A stretch of DNA of 64,000 nucleotides from Methanoplanus sp. FWC-SCC4 (lineage in GTDB: Archaea; Halobacteriota; Methanomicrobia; Methanomicrobiales; Methanomicrobiaceae), in the NCBI RefSeq assembly GCF_032878975.1, contig NZ_CP043875.1:1480370-1544369 (forward strand), in the 5' to 3' direction. Positions 52,613-61,615 of this stretch are shown piece after piece. Below the pieces are notes generated by a model, which did not search any database, was not told the DNA's origin, and was given only the letters and a program-made list of their open reading frames with translations. The position numbers and the translations under genes were made by a program. Numbering within the stretch: the first letter of the stretch is position 1; each line of letters opens with the position of its first letter.

Positions 52613-54352
52613 TCAGATAACTGTCACACTTTTTGCAAGGTTTCTCGGTTTGTCAACATCACGCCCGAGTTTTACGGCTGTCCTGTATGCCAGAAGCTGA
52701 AGAACGACAAGCGACGTTATGACCTCGGATATTTCAGAGGACTTAGGAAGAGGAATATATACATCGGAAAGCTCTTCCAAATCCTGATCACCGACAGAAC
52801 CGATCCCTATTACCGGAGCACCACGGGCTTTAATCTCCTTTATGTTTGAAAGCATTAAGAGACGGGACTCATCTCCGGTGCACAGGGCAACAACAGGAGT
52901 ATTCTCACAAAGAAGTGAAAAAGGCCCGTGTTTGAGTTCCCCTGCCGCATATCCTTCTGCATGGATGTACGTAATCTCCTTCATCTTCAAAGCCCCTTCA
53001 AGAGATACAGGATAAAATAACCCTCTTCCTACAAAGAAGAGATTTGATGCATTGCTGCAAAGAGAGACTGCATCATCAGTTTCTGTTAATAGCGAGTCTT
53101 CAATAATCTGGTAAATATCAGAAAATTCGTCCTCAAAACCACACTCACACAGCAGATCCGCAATCTTCATAAATATTGCAACCTGGGCGATGAAAGACTT
53201 GGTTGCAGCCACACTGATTTCAGGACCTGCTCTTGTATAAAATGTGCTGTCGGCAATTCTTGTGATAGAGCTTCCAAGAACATTTGTAATTGCAATAGTC
53301 CGGCAGCCGTGTGCTTTCGCCTTTTTTAAAGCTGCAATGGTATCAGCAGTCTCACCGGACTGTGAAACAGTAATTACAACAGAATCCTGGCGGGGATTGA
53401 AATAACGACACTCGGATGCGATATCAACCCTTACTGGAATACTGCTGCACTTCTCCATCAGATACCTGAAAACCATGCCGGCATGATAGGATGTTCCACA
53501 GGCTATAACAGTAATCTCAGACGGGTTTTTTAAAACTTCCACCTCTCCGCACGGGAGAGAGGAATAAAATGTTTCATAAAATACCGAAGGCTGTTCAAAG
53601 ATCTCCTTTAGCATGAAATGGTCGTATCCGCCTTTCCTTGCGGAATCAATATCCCACTCCACCAGCTCTTCAGGTCTGACAACAGGTTTCTTATCTGAAT
53701 ATACCGAAATTCCACCAGCAGAGATGTCCATAACATCACCGTCTTCAGGAAATATCATCTTCTGTGTGTATTCAAGCACAGGAGTCATGTCAGAGGATGC
53801 AAAATATTCATCATCACCTATTCCTATAACAAGAGGACTGCTGTTTCTCGCAGCAACAATTCTGTTTTCATCCTTTGCTACCGCCAGAAATGCATATGCA
53901 CCATCAAGTGACGGCAGTAACCTGAAAACAGCACTGAGCAGATCTCCTTCATAGAACTTTTCTATTAAATGGGCAATCACTTCACTATCTGTATCTGATT
54001 TAAAAACATGCCCTTCGGATTCGAGACTACGTCTGATATCCATGTAATTTTCAATAATACCGTTATGGACTATTGCAAAATCACCCGAACAGTCTGTGTG
54101 AGGGTGGGCATTAATGTCATCAGGGACACCGTGGGTTGCCCACCTTGTATGGCCTATGCCGCAGTTTCCCGTTAAATTTTCAGCAAGGTGCCCACATTCA
54201 GATATTCTGCCTTTCTTTTTTACAACCTGTACTCCGCTGCCTGTTGTTGCAACGCCAAATGAGTCATATCCCCTGTATTCAAGCTTTTTCAACCCCCCGA
54301 CAATAACAGACGCTGCATTGCGCCGTCCTATATAACCGACAATCCCGCACAT
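52613..54352 (-). CDS. glmS: glutamine--fructose-6-phosphate aminotransferase (isomerizing)
   Basis: A 579-residue enzyme producing glucosamine 6-phosphate from fructose 6-phosphate and glutamine, the first step to UDP-GlcNAc. It starts with the catalytic cysteine MCGIVGYIG and contains the glutaminase motifs GIGHTRWATHG and HNGIIENY. The two SIS isomerase modules follow with AGTSYHAG-like ACGTSYHAGMV, SQSGETADT and the C-terminal KPRNLAKSVTVI. Length fits archaeal GlmS. It is the fourth gene of the glmM-NTase-NTase-glmS operon, 24 bases after the preceding gene, so the first step of the pathway is encoded last. Confidence 0.97.
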   Translation of the reverse strand: MCGIVGYIGRRNAASVIVGGLKKLEYRGYDSFGVATTGSGVQVVKKKGRISECGHLAENLTGNCGIGHTRWATHGVPDDINAHPHTDCSGDFAIVHNGIIENYMDIRRSLESEGHVFKSDTDSEVIAHLIEKFYEGDLLSAVFRLLPSLDGAYAFLAVAKDENRIVAARNSSPLVIGIGDDEYFASSDMTPVLEYTQKMIFPEDGDVMDISAGGISVYSDKKPVVRPEELVEWDIDSARKGGYDHFMLKEIFEQPSVFYETFYSSLPCGEVEVLKNPSEITVIACGTSYHAGMVFRYLMEKCSSIPVRVDIASECRYFNPRQDSVVITVSQSGETADTIAALKKAKAHGCRTIAITNVLGSSITRIADSTFYTRAGPEISVAATKSFIAQVAIFMKIADLLCECGFEDEFSDIYQIIEDSLLTETDDAVSLCSNASNLFFVGRGLFYPVSLEGALKMKEITYIHAEGYAAGELKHGPFSLLCENTPVVALCTGDESRLLMLSNIKEIKARGAPVIGIGSVGDQDLEELSDVYIPLPKSSEISEVITSLVVLQLLAYRTAVKLGRDVDKPRNLAKSVTVI

Positions 54353-54376
54353 TGATCTTACCCCTGTTTATCCCTG

Positions 54377-55540
54377 TTATCTTACAATACTGTTATCCGG
54401 CAGTCTTCCTTCAATGACCCTTCCCTTTTCAATAGAAGAGGTGTGGCCGACTATGCAGTTTTTAAATACAGTAAAAGGAGCAGATGTCGTCCTCTCACCA
54501 ATTACGCAACCGAAATCTCCATAAACAAAACTGTTTCTCTCTTCTTCGGACTCTGACACGAAACGGCCGCATACTGTAACGGTATGATCAGAAAGCATGC
54601 AGCCGTCGCCGATTACAGATTCAGTAATCCGTGAATGTGAACCGACCGTCACATCATCCATTACAACCGAATCCTCAATATAGGTAAAAGGCTCAACCCT
54701 GACACGTGAGCCTATCGATGTATACGGCATAATGACAGAGTTCGGGCCGATATAACAGTCCTCTCCCAATACAACAGGCCCTGTGATTATTGCACCGGGG
54801 GATATTTCAGTTCCCTTTCCTATGTTGACCCTGCCTGAAATAACAGCCTGCCGGCTGATTTTCCCAGAACTTTCCTTTGCTATTCTTTTAAGCGTGATTC
54901 TGTTCATCCGGATGAGGTCCCAGGGGTATATTGCATCATGCCACCTGCATGCAGGGATTGCTCTTATGGAAATGCCCTTTTTAGTCATCAGTTCTATTAC
55001 ATCCGGAATCGAGCACTGGACAGGATAGTCAAAAAAATCTTTTGTCAGGGAAAATATCCCTGTGCTGACTAAAACATTCTCTGTAATCTCAGGTTTTTCA
55101 ACAATTTCTGCAAGATAGCCGTTGCTTATTTCCACAACACCGTAATTTGAAGGCTGCGGGTGCTCTGATACAAGCATCGCATTCTTCTCCGTCTTTATGC
55201 GGCTTATCGACTCTTCATCGATGTAGTTGTCACCGGGGAGCAGAAGAAAGTCACCGGTTATCAGATCTTTAGCACAGCGAAGTGCATCTGCAGCCCCGGT
55301 CTGCTTTTTCTGAATAACAACCTTCACCTCTTCGTCAAGGGTGTTTAAATACCTGATAAGCTGTTCACTCCGGTACCCTGCCACAACAATTATGTCCCGG
55401 ATTCCGTTTTTCAAAAGACTTTCAACTACATAACCGATGATCGGTCTGTTTGCGACCGGGAGCATCACTTTTGGCATGCTTTTTGTAAGCGGTCTTTGTC
55501 TGTGACCCTCCCCGCCTGCAAGTATTACAGCCTGAACCAT
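54377..55540 (-). CDS. bifunctional sugar-1-phosphate nucleotidylyltransferase / acetyltransferase (second copy)
   Basis: A 387-residue two-domain protein. The N-terminal GT-A-like nucleotidylyltransferase starts VQAVILAGGEGHRQRPLTKS and has the PVANRPIIGYV and LLLPGDNYIDEE (metal-binding Asp) motifs; the C-terminal left-handed beta-helix (from about residue 240) has the hexapeptide turns of acetyltransferases, as in archaeal GlmU-like enzymes. It could acetylate glucosamine 1-phosphate and attach UTP, or work on glucose 1-phosphate; the paralogue next to it might take the other job. The signature loop GGEGHRQRP differs from the more usual GxGxRLRPLT. It is 24 bases upstream of glmS. Confidence 0.87.
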   Translation of the reverse strand: MVQAVILAGGEGHRQRPLTKSMPKVMLPVANRPIIGYVVESLLKNGIRDIIVVAGYRSEQLIRYLNTLDEEVKVVIQKKQTGAADALRCAKDLITGDFLLLPGDNYIDEESISRIKTEKNAMLVSEHPQPSNYGVVEISNGYLAEIVEKPEITENVLVSTGIFSLTKDFFDYPVQCSIPDVIELMTKKGISIRAIPACRWHDAIYPWDLIRMNRITLKRIAKESSGKISRQAVISGRVNIGKGTEISPGAIITGPVVLGEDCYIGPNSVIMPYTSIGSRVRVEPFTYIEDSVVMDDVTVGSHSRITESVIGDGCMLSDHTVTVCGRFVSESEEERNSFVYGDFGCVIGERTTSAPFTVFKNCIVGHTSSIEKGRVIEGRLPDNSIVR

Positions 55541-55546
55541 TTTTTC

Positions 55547-56749
55547 CTACCTCCCTATCCTTGTATTGCTGTCTATCTTCCCTTCAACAAATGAGCCGGG
55601 TGCAACTGAGACATCACTTCCGATAACAGATCCGGTGTTAACAGAGCAGTTTATCCCAAACATTACATTGTCCCCGACCACTGCACCAAACTTTCTTCTT
55701 TTGGTGTCTCTTCCGGCCGCTTTGACATTTTTGTTGTCATGCCTGAGGTTTGCAATCTTTGTTCCTGCACCAAAATTACAGCCAGAACCTATCACACTGT
55801 CTCCGACATAATTGAAATGGGGAATTTTTGTGCAGGGCAATATCACTGAGTTTTTGAGTTCAACCGAATGGCCGATATGGCAGTCATCGCCGATTGCCGT
55901 AAAACCCCTGATATATGCATGCGGTCCGAGAGAACAGTTATCTCCCACTATACATGTGCCTTCTATATATGTTCCCGACCTGACAACACTCCCCTTTCCA
56001 AGTATAAGTGTGCCTTTTACAAAAACTCCGTCCTCAACAGTCCCTTTTATGTCATCGGATAGATTTTCTGATAAGAGTTCATTTGCATCAAGTATATTCC
56101 AGGGCTCTCCCACATCAAGCCAGGATTCAAGAGTACAGGCAGAAAGCCGGCATTCACTGATATAACCGGCAAGTGCATCTGTCAGTTCATACTCCCCCCT
56201 TTCAGAGAGCGTGACAGACGAGAGAATTTTGAAAATCTCAGGTTCAAAAAGGTAAGCACCGGCATTTATCAGGTTGCCGGGCGGATTTTTGGATTTTTCA
56301 ACATGTCCCGTAATCATCCCGGATTCAACAGTGACAACTCCGAAATCCTGCGGGTGACTGCTCTCAAATACTCCGAGGCATGGCGGGGGAAGAGATATGA
56401 ATTTTTTTATGTCGGCACATTTGAGGACCATGTCTCCATTAATAAGGAGGAAAGTGTCATCCACAAGCCCTTCTGCCGCCATTAATGCATCCCCGGTTCC
56501 CATCTGCTTTTTCTGAACCGTGTATCTGATCTTTATCCCGAATTCACTGCCGTCTTTAAAGTAGTTTCTGACTTCCTGTTCATGATACCCGACAACAAAA
56601 ACAAAGTCTGTAATCCCTGCGTCCCTGACAGCCAGAACCAGATGTTCAATCATCGGTTTGTTTACTATCGGAAGCATAACTTTTGGTTTTTTGGCAGTCA
56701 GGGGCCTCATTCTTTTTCCTTCCCCTGCCGCCAGCACAACACACTGCAT
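55547..56749 (-). CDS. bifunctional sugar-1-phosphate nucleotidylyltransferase / acetyltransferase (first copy)
   Basis: A 400-residue paralogue of the neighbouring gene, also GlmU-like. The N-terminal domain has MQCVVLAAGEGKRMRPLTAKK, MLPIVNKPMIEHLV and FLLINGDMVLK, and the C-terminal beta-helix includes the FGAVVGDNVMFGINCSVNTGS acyltransferase-type turns with the Asn-rich tail typical of the archaeal GlcNAc-1-phosphate enzymes. Its closer fit to the regular GxGKRMRPLT loop makes it the better candidate for the UDP-GlcNAc pyrophosphorylase. It lies 6 bases from the next gene and 50 after glmM. Confidence 0.88.
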   Translation of the reverse strand: MQCVVLAAGEGKRMRPLTAKKPKVMLPIVNKPMIEHLVLAVRDAGITDFVFVVGYHEQEVRNYFKDGSEFGIKIRYTVQKKQMGTGDALMAAEGLVDDTFLLINGDMVLKCADIKKFISLPPPCLGVFESSHPQDFGVVTVESGMITGHVEKSKNPPGNLINAGAYLFEPEIFKILSSVTLSERGEYELTDALAGYISECRLSACTLESWLDVGEPWNILDANELLSENLSDDIKGTVEDGVFVKGTLILGKGSVVRSGTYIEGTCIVGDNCSLGPHAYIRGFTAIGDDCHIGHSVELKNSVILPCTKIPHFNYVGDSVIGSGCNFGAGTKIANLRHDNKNVKAAGRDTKRRKFGAVVGDNVMFGINCSVNTGSVIGSDVSVAPGSFVEGKIDSNTRIGR

Positions 56750-56799
56750 AATCCTAAAAAACCCCTTTTGTATTCAGTTATTATTTATCCTGTTATTTT

Positions 56800-58044
56800 T
56801 TATTTTCCTGAAGAGAGGATTTTCTTTCCTTTTTCTTCCATCTCTTTTGCTTTTTGTTTTGTCCTGCCTTCAGCTGTTATTCTGACTTTGGGCTCGGTCC
56901 CGCTTGCACGGATTAAACACCAGCCGTCTTCATCGCTGATTCTTATACCGTCTGTCGGAATATCTGCACCAAGTTTTATCAGAATATCCTTTGCATTTTC
57001 ACAGACGTAAGAACTTCTTAAAATCGGGTAGTCGGGCATTTTGTCTGTGATTTCAGATATATTTGTCTCCGCGGCAATCCGGGCGAACAGTGCTGCTGCA
57101 TAAATTCCGTCAGGGCAGAGTGAATGGCCGGGGAAAAGCCAGCTTCCTGATGGTTCGCCACCAAAATCTCCCCATGACAAAAGCTCCTCTGATACATAGG
57201 AATCGCCAACCGGCGTCCTGTGAACGTCTGCTATCTCCTCGATTGCCATCGATGCATCAGCGGTTGTTACAACCCGTTTTGCCCCGAGGTATTCTGAAAA
57301 GAGCATGAGCATATGATCTCCGCCGATGTACCTCCCCTTTTCATCAAACGCCATGAAACGGTCGGCATCGCCGTCATGTATTATTGCACCTGCACTTTTT
57401 GTCTTTTTAATCATCGCAGGGATGTAATGGAGATTTTTTTCGAGCGGCTCTGAGGGTCTTGGGAATTTACCGCTGATGTGACAGTTGATGCAGTTTGTCT
57501 TTACCCCTGCCTCCTTTAAAAGTCCGGGTGTTATCATGCATCCCGCACCCCCGCCGCAGTCGACAACCATATCAGTTCCGCTTTTTATGGATATCTTTTC
57601 AAGGATTGCTTTTTTGTGACCGGATATGATATCCTTAACAGAGACATCACCCTGCAGCTGCCAGTCTGAAGTATCCGGATCATTTAAGAGATCCCCGATT
57701 TCTTTTTGCTGATTCTTTGTAAAAGCCGAACCGTCCGGGTTTATCAGTTTTATTCCGTTATATTCTTCAGGGTTATGAGATGCCGTGATGCAGCATCCCG
57801 CATCACTTGTCTTTGCAGCGTATGCAACGGTGGGGGTTGGTGCAATCCCTCCGTTTATAACATCAGCACCTGCATACATTGCCCCTGCCATAAATCCCTG
57901 CATTAAGAGATTACCGGTTGTACGTGCATCTCTTCCCACAACAACCGATTTATTGTTTTTTGCAACGGCAATACCCACACTAACAGATAGTTTTAGAAGA
58001 TCTTCATCAAATATCCGCCTGATACCGGACGACCCAAAAAGCAT
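56800..58044 (-). CDS. glmM: phosphoglucosamine mutase
   Basis: A 414-residue alpha-D-phosphohexomutase converting glucosamine 6-phosphate to glucosamine 1-phosphate. The active Ser is in CCITASHNPEEYNG, the metal loop is IIHDGDADRFMAFD, the sugar-binding loop is GGEPSGSWLF and the phosphate-binding loop near the C-terminus is RASGTEPKVRITAEG. ATG 58044 (MLFGSSGIRRIF) is chosen, since the family starts close to the LFG(T/S)(S/N)G motif; a GTG at 58059 would add five residues. It leads the operon for UDP-GlcNAc with two nucleotidylyltransferases and glmS. Confidence 0.94.
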   Translation of the reverse strand: MLFGSSGIRRIFDEDLLKLSVSVGIAVAKNNKSVVVGRDARTTGNLLMQGFMAGAMYAGADVINGGIAPTPTVAYAAKTSDAGCCITASHNPEEYNGIKLINPDGSAFTKNQQKEIGDLLNDPDTSDWQLQGDVSVKDIISGHKKAILEKISIKSGTDMVVDCGGGAGCMITPGLLKEAGVKTNCINCHISGKFPRPSEPLEKNLHYIPAMIKKTKSAGAIIHDGDADRFMAFDEKGRYIGGDHMLMLFSEYLGAKRVVTTADASMAIEEIADVHRTPVGDSYVSEELLSWGDFGGEPSGSWLFPGHSLCPDGIYAAALFARIAAETNISEITDKMPDYPILRSSYVCENAKDILIKLGADIPTDGIRISDEDGWCLIRASGTEPKVRITAEGRTKQKAKEMEEKGKKILSSGK

Positions 58045-58160
58045 ATGATAAGTTTCCACATTTTAAATGAAATAATTTGGGTTGTAATATTGATAAAAAC
58101 AGAATGTTGGTTTTATGGAAGTTTTCAATTGTACCCGGGCGGGTAGAGGATACTCATGAA

Positions 58161-58769
58161 TTATTTTCTTCCGTAAGGGCACCAGTGCTCATATCCGTTC
58201 ATGGCACAGACACCTAATGTTGTAGGGCCGATGAAAATCACCCTTTTTTCCTCAAGGTATTTTTCTGTGATTAAAAGCTCCTCATCGCCGAATATGCCGT
58301 CCCCGGATACAATGATTATCTCTGCCTCATCAGGGGACTTTGTGATGTTTAAAGGTATCATCTCCATAAGCCCCGGCATATTTCCATTTAGGTAAACCTT
58401 TTTGTCACCAATCTCACTTTTAAGCTCACGAAGGCATAACGGATATGACTCTTCATCGCACGCTTTTGATACCCGTGTAAAGCACATGAAAACTGATATT
58501 ACATTGATAATTGCACTGGCCGCAGTCCTCTGCTTAGGACTGTTTAAGGTTTTGCCGTACATAAACGACATCCGGGTCACCGCTTCTATCGGATATGAGG
58601 TGGTTAATTCACTCACTTTACCGCCAAACTTTGCCAAAAGCCCCTTACCGCTTACATACGGGCAGGGTATAATTAAAGGGTCTGTCTCAAGTGTGATATC
58701 ACCGTGATCACATCCGCTTCCCTGCATCTTTTTTTCAATCTCTTTTACTGCATCCGTTATTATGCTCAT
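58161..58769 (-). CDS. cysteine-rich hypothetical protein downstream of suf genes
   Basis: A 202-residue protein I cannot assign. It has seven cysteines spread in several pairs (C20 in GSGCDHGD, IIPCPY, VFMCFTRVSKACDEESYPLCL, LGVCAMNGYEHWCPYGRK), no membrane helix apart from a weakly hydrophobic ASAIINVISVFMCF, and a beta-alpha pattern with AEIIIVSGDGIFGDEELLI that looks like a small Rossmann-type core. The C-terminal GYEHWCPYG is distinctive. GAGGTG lies 5 bases before the ATG. It lies 27 bases after the cyclase gene of the suf-associated row, so co-expression with Fe-S assembly is possible. Cysteine-rich layout suggests a metal or Fe-S protein. Confidence 0.75.
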   Translation of the reverse strand: MSIITDAVKEIEKKMQGSGCDHGDITLETDPLIIPCPYVSGKGLLAKFGGKVSELTTSYPIEAVTRMSFMYGKTLNSPKQRTAASAIINVISVFMCFTRVSKACDEESYPLCLRELKSEIGDKKVYLNGNMPGLMEMIPLNITKSPDEAEIIIVSGDGIFGDEELLITEKYLEEKRVIFIGPTTLGVCAMNGYEHWCPYGRK

Positions 58770-58796
58770 AAAAACACCTCTAAATCCTGTTTTGTA

Positions 58797-59399
58797 TTAT
58801 ATATCCGACAATATCACACGGGCCGGTGAACCGTCAAGACCTTTTAGACGTAATGGGAGGGCATACATATTATAACGACCTGTTTTAACCAGTGAGAGAT
58901 CCAAAAGCTCAATTATCACAATTCCGTTTTTCAAAAGAATTTTATGGACTGTGCCATCCCCGTCAAATGACTCTGCCGACGGGGTGTCTACACCAACACA
59001 AACTACACCTGATTCTGCAAGGTATTCGGCGGCAGACGGGGTCAGATGTGAATAGTTCTTTTCAAATTTTTTTGTTCCTGAAAACTGTGTTTTTATCAGA
59101 ATCCTTTTCGACCCGGATATCAGGCCGTACAAATCATGCCTGCCGATTGAGCCCTGCAAAGATGTCAGATCAATTACTGTTGTTTCACCAATAAGTGCAT
59201 CAGGAGGGATTTTGTCAACTGATATCCCCTCATTTAAGTAGTGATATGGTGCGTCAATATGCGTTCCGCTGTGGGTTGATAATTCAAGCTTTGTAACCCT
59301 GCACCCATTAGTGTTTTCCGGCGTAAAGGAGACCCGGGGGTCACCGGGATAGATAATTGTGTCTTTTGAGAGCTCACGCGTTATGTCGTAAAAAGACAT
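58797..59399 (-). CDS. cyclase family protein (kynurenine formamidase-like)
   Basis: A 200-residue metal-dependent hydrolase of the cyclase/formamidase family. The metal-binding LELSTHSGTHIDAPYHY holds the family's HxGTHxDAP motif, YPGDPRVSFTP is the usual N-terminal pattern and the core TVIDL and VVCVGVDTPSAE follow. In bacteria relatives hydrolyse N-formylkynurenine or act on polyketides; in methanogens the substrate is unknown. It lies 26 bases downstream of sufBD and 27 before the cysteine-rich gene, so it probably belongs to the same transcript. Confidence 0.88.
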   Translation of the reverse strand: MSFYDITRELSKDTIIYPGDPRVSFTPENTNGCRVTKLELSTHSGTHIDAPYHYLNEGISVDKIPPDALIGETTVIDLTSLQGSIGRHDLYGLISGSKRILIKTQFSGTKKFEKNYSHLTPSAAEYLAESGVVCVGVDTPSAESFDGDGTVHKILLKNGIVIIELLDLSLVKTGRYNMYALPLRLKGLDGSPARVILSDI

Positions 59400-59425
59400 G
59401 ATAAATAATTAAAAAAAAGTTATAT

Positions 59426-60541
59426 TTAAAAGCCTGACTCTGCTGCATCAATAGCGGCATCGATCTGCTTTTGAAGGGATTCAGGGAGGCCTTTTATTTT
59501 TACATCCAAAAATCCGCGGATGATTGTGGCAGTTGCCTCCTCTTCGTCAAGTCCTCTTGCCATAAGGTACTCAATCTCATCACGGGCAATCTTTCCGACT
59601 GCTGCCTCATGTGAGAGTTCTGTGTTTGTGAGGCGGCCTTCAATTTCAGGCACTGCATGGATTGTACCGTCTTTTAGGATCAGACCCTTGCACTCGATGT
59701 GACCTTTGGTTCCCTCAGCCGCACCTACAATGTGTGATCTGGAAACAGCCTTTCCACCGGTTGTAATGAGGCGGGATATAAGTTCGGCACTGCACCCCTC
59801 GGCCCCTAAAATTGCACGCTGACCAAGATCAAGCTCGGAGCCTTTCGGCGCAACGACGATTGAGTTGAATCTTGCAACGGAATTTTTGCCGATAAGGTCT
59901 GCAACCGGATACATCTGGACACGGCCTACAGGATTTAAGCTTACATAATTTGAGAGGAATGTTCCGTTCTCTTCCACTCTTGTGGCACTTCTCGGAAGGA
60001 CGTTAATGTTCTCACCCCATGTGTGAATCATGGTGCTGCTTACAAGAGCGTCTTTTCCGACATATATCTCGGTTATTCCGTAGTGTGTTCCCTTTTCTCT
60101 CCCGATGCTGCTTGTGCACCCTGTTATAAGATGAAGCTCGGCACCTTCCTCTGCAATTATTATATTGTGCACGGTCTGGATTTCAGAGCTCTGCATAAAC
60201 AGGCAGGACTGGAGGGGGAATACATTTTTGCTTCCCTTTCTTGCAATTACAACAAAGCCTCTGGCACCTTCCTCATCTTCTCTTCCGGCAACGAATTTTG
60301 TGTATTCGTCTTTGTCCTTGTCAACAAGATTCCAGCATTTGTCCTTTAGCCAGTCGTATTTTTTAAGTGCGATGTCGATAGGGAGCATCTCGATACCGTC
60401 AATTTTTGAGCCGGAATGGTGAACATGCTGGTCGGTCTGCATGTAGCTTCCGGATCTGTGCTCCTCTTTTACCTCAAAACCTGAGAGTAATAAGCGTTCT
60501 TTGTCTTCAGCCGACATTTCAGGGATTAAATCTTCTGGCAT
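59426..60541 (-). CDS. sufB: Fe-S cluster assembly protein SufB/SufD family
   Basis: A 371-residue SufBD protein, the scaffold subunit of the SufBC system that builds Fe-S clusters. Family marks are GMMGRE-like AEEGAELHLITGCTSS, the STMIHTWGENINVLPRS beta-helix core, LNPVGRVQMYPVAD, LEGRLTNTELSHEAAVGK and the terminal YLMARGLDEEEATATIIRGF. It is shorter than bacterial SufB (~480) as usual in methanogens, where a single SufBD protein works with SufC. ATG 60541 follows GGAG by 8 bases; the upstream GTG 60550 abuts that site. The sufC stop overlaps the start region by 16 bases. Confidence 0.93.
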   Translation of the reverse strand: MPEDLIPEMSAEDKERLLLSGFEVKEEHRSGSYMQTDQHVHHSGSKIDGIEMLPIDIALKKYDWLKDKCWNLVDKDKDEYTKFVAGREDEEGARGFVVIARKGSKNVFPLQSCLFMQSSEIQTVHNIIIAEEGAELHLITGCTSSIGREKGTHYGITEIYVGKDALVSSTMIHTWGENINVLPRSATRVEENGTFLSNYVSLNPVGRVQMYPVADLIGKNSVARFNSIVVAPKGSELDLGQRAILGAEGCSAELISRLITTGGKAVSRSHIVGAAEGTKGHIECKGLILKDGTIHAVPEIEGRLTNTELSHEAAVGKIARDEIEYLMARGLDEEEATATIIRGFLDVKIKGLPESLQKQIDAAIDAAESGF

Positions 60542-61257
60542 CTTATACACTCCTGATATCCTTTTTCCTGGATGACTTTGAGTATTTCACGCGGATTTCC
60601 GTGACATTTTATTTCACCGTCGCAGAGCATGTGACCTGCGTCTGCTTCGATGTAGTCAAGTATGTATCCTGTGTGGGTAATTACAAGGCCTGATTTGTGG
60701 CGGTTTATGATGTGCCTGTCTTTTTCGACAAGTCTTGCAATCGAGTGTCCGATTAATGAGATGTTTTCAAGGTCGACTCCGCTTTCGGGTTCGTCGAGCA
60801 TTACAAAGTCAGGCTGCTGGATCATGAGCTGGAGGACTTCGCTTCTTTTAATCTCACCGCCTGAAAAACCGGCGTTGACATCCCTTTGCAGGAATCCGGA
60901 CATTTTCATCTGTGCAGCGTATTTATCTATATTTTCATTTGTGCTGCCTGATGTTGCATAGAGGAGTTTTCCAAGTTTTAATCCGGATATTGTGGGAGGG
61001 CGCTGGAACATAATTCCCATTCCGTATCTTGCCCTTTCATGGAGAGGTATGTTTGTTACATCCCTGCCTTTGAAAATTATTTTTCCCTTTGTTACTTTAT
61101 ATCCTGAAAAACCCATGATGGTTCTTAGCAGTGTTGTCTTGCCTGAACCGTTGGGACCCATGAGCACGTGTGTTTCACCTTCACGGATGTGGAGGCTTAC
61201 ACCATGGAGGACTTCTTTGCCCTCCACTTCTACATGCAGATCTTCTATTTTCAGCAT
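60526..61257 (-). CDS. sufC: Fe-S cluster assembly ATPase SufC
   Basis: A 243-residue ABC-type ATPase that powers the SufBC complex. Walker A is MGPNGSGKTTLLR, the Q loop follows, the signature is FSGGEIKRSEVLQL (the SufC-type GGE) and Walker B is DFVMLDEPESGVDLE; the D loop and the H motif ITH(TG)Y come next. Start ATG 61257 is preferred over GTG 61269, because a GGTG site lies 9 bases before it and family members open with a short lead to LKIEDLHV. It is the first gene of the suf-cyclase-orphan transcript, and overlaps the sufBD start. Confidence 0.96.
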   Translation of the reverse strand: MLKIEDLHVEVEGKEVLHGVSLHIREGETHVLMGPNGSGKTTLLRTIMGFSGYKVTKGKIIFKGRDVTNIPLHERARYGMGIMFQRPPTISGLKLGKLLYATSGSTNENIDKYAAQMKMSGFLQRDVNAGFSGGEIKRSEVLQLMIQQPDFVMLDEPESGVDLENISLIGHSIARLVEKDRHIINRHKSGLVITHTGYILDYIEADAGHMLCDGEIKCHGNPREILKVIQEKGYQECIRCQKI

Positions 61258-61296
61258 CTGTTTATACACCCAAAAACTTGCGTTTTACAATTTTGG

Positions 61297-61331
61297 TCAT
61301 ATAGGGTTATAGTGGTGTCGACATGTACATG
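61297..61331 (-). promoter_or_regulatory. suf promoter region with CATGTACATG palindrome
   Basis: On the minus strand CCTATATGACC at about 61297-61308 may be the TATA box, 45 bases before the sufC start. The self-complementary CATGTACATG (61322-61331) lies about 14-20 bases upstream of it. Regulation of suf by such a site is only a guess. Confidence 0.3.
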
Positions 61332-61400
61332 CCATTTACACCCCACAAAATTTCAGATAATCAGGGAATTTTTTACTTTCACACCACACGGAATAGTGAG

Positions 61401-61407
61401 TTATAAG
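61401..61407 (+). promoter_or_regulatory. TATA box of the 61-residue gene
   Basis: TTATAAG, centred 26 bases before ATG 61430, would place transcription start at the codon and yield a leaderless mRNA. Confidence 0.4.
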
Positions 61408-61429
61408 CGTTGTTTCATATCCGGATACT

Positions 61430-61615
61430 ATGTCAGATACTTTCTATTCGATTGCACTAAGAGCCAGGGATCAGGCACAGGTTGTCAGGAAGAGCCAGTT
61501 TAAAAAAAGCGTATTTTATACCGCCGCTGCCCAGAAGAAGATAAAATCAGACAATTTAGACAGGGACAAAAAGAAGGCGGGTTGTTCAGGAAACAGGATT
61601 ATTATATGTGTGTGA
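61430..61615 (+). CDS. possible small protein, 61 residues
   Basis: A 61-residue open reading frame in an otherwise 480-base region between sufC and the PRK gene. It is basic and Lys/Arg-rich with MSDTFYSIALRARDQ at the start and two cysteines near the end (residues about 51 and 60), and it has no known match. Support is contextual: a TATA box 26 bases upstream and a hairpin with a T-run exactly at its stop codon. A small basic protein that binds nucleic acid or an untranslated RNA would both fit. No ribosome site is visible; the remaining sequence 61258-61429 is the divergent promoter region of sufC and this gene. Confidence 0.45.
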   Translation: MSDTFYSIALRARDQAQVVRKSQFKKSVFYTAAAQKKIKSDNLDRDKKKAGCSGNRIIICV

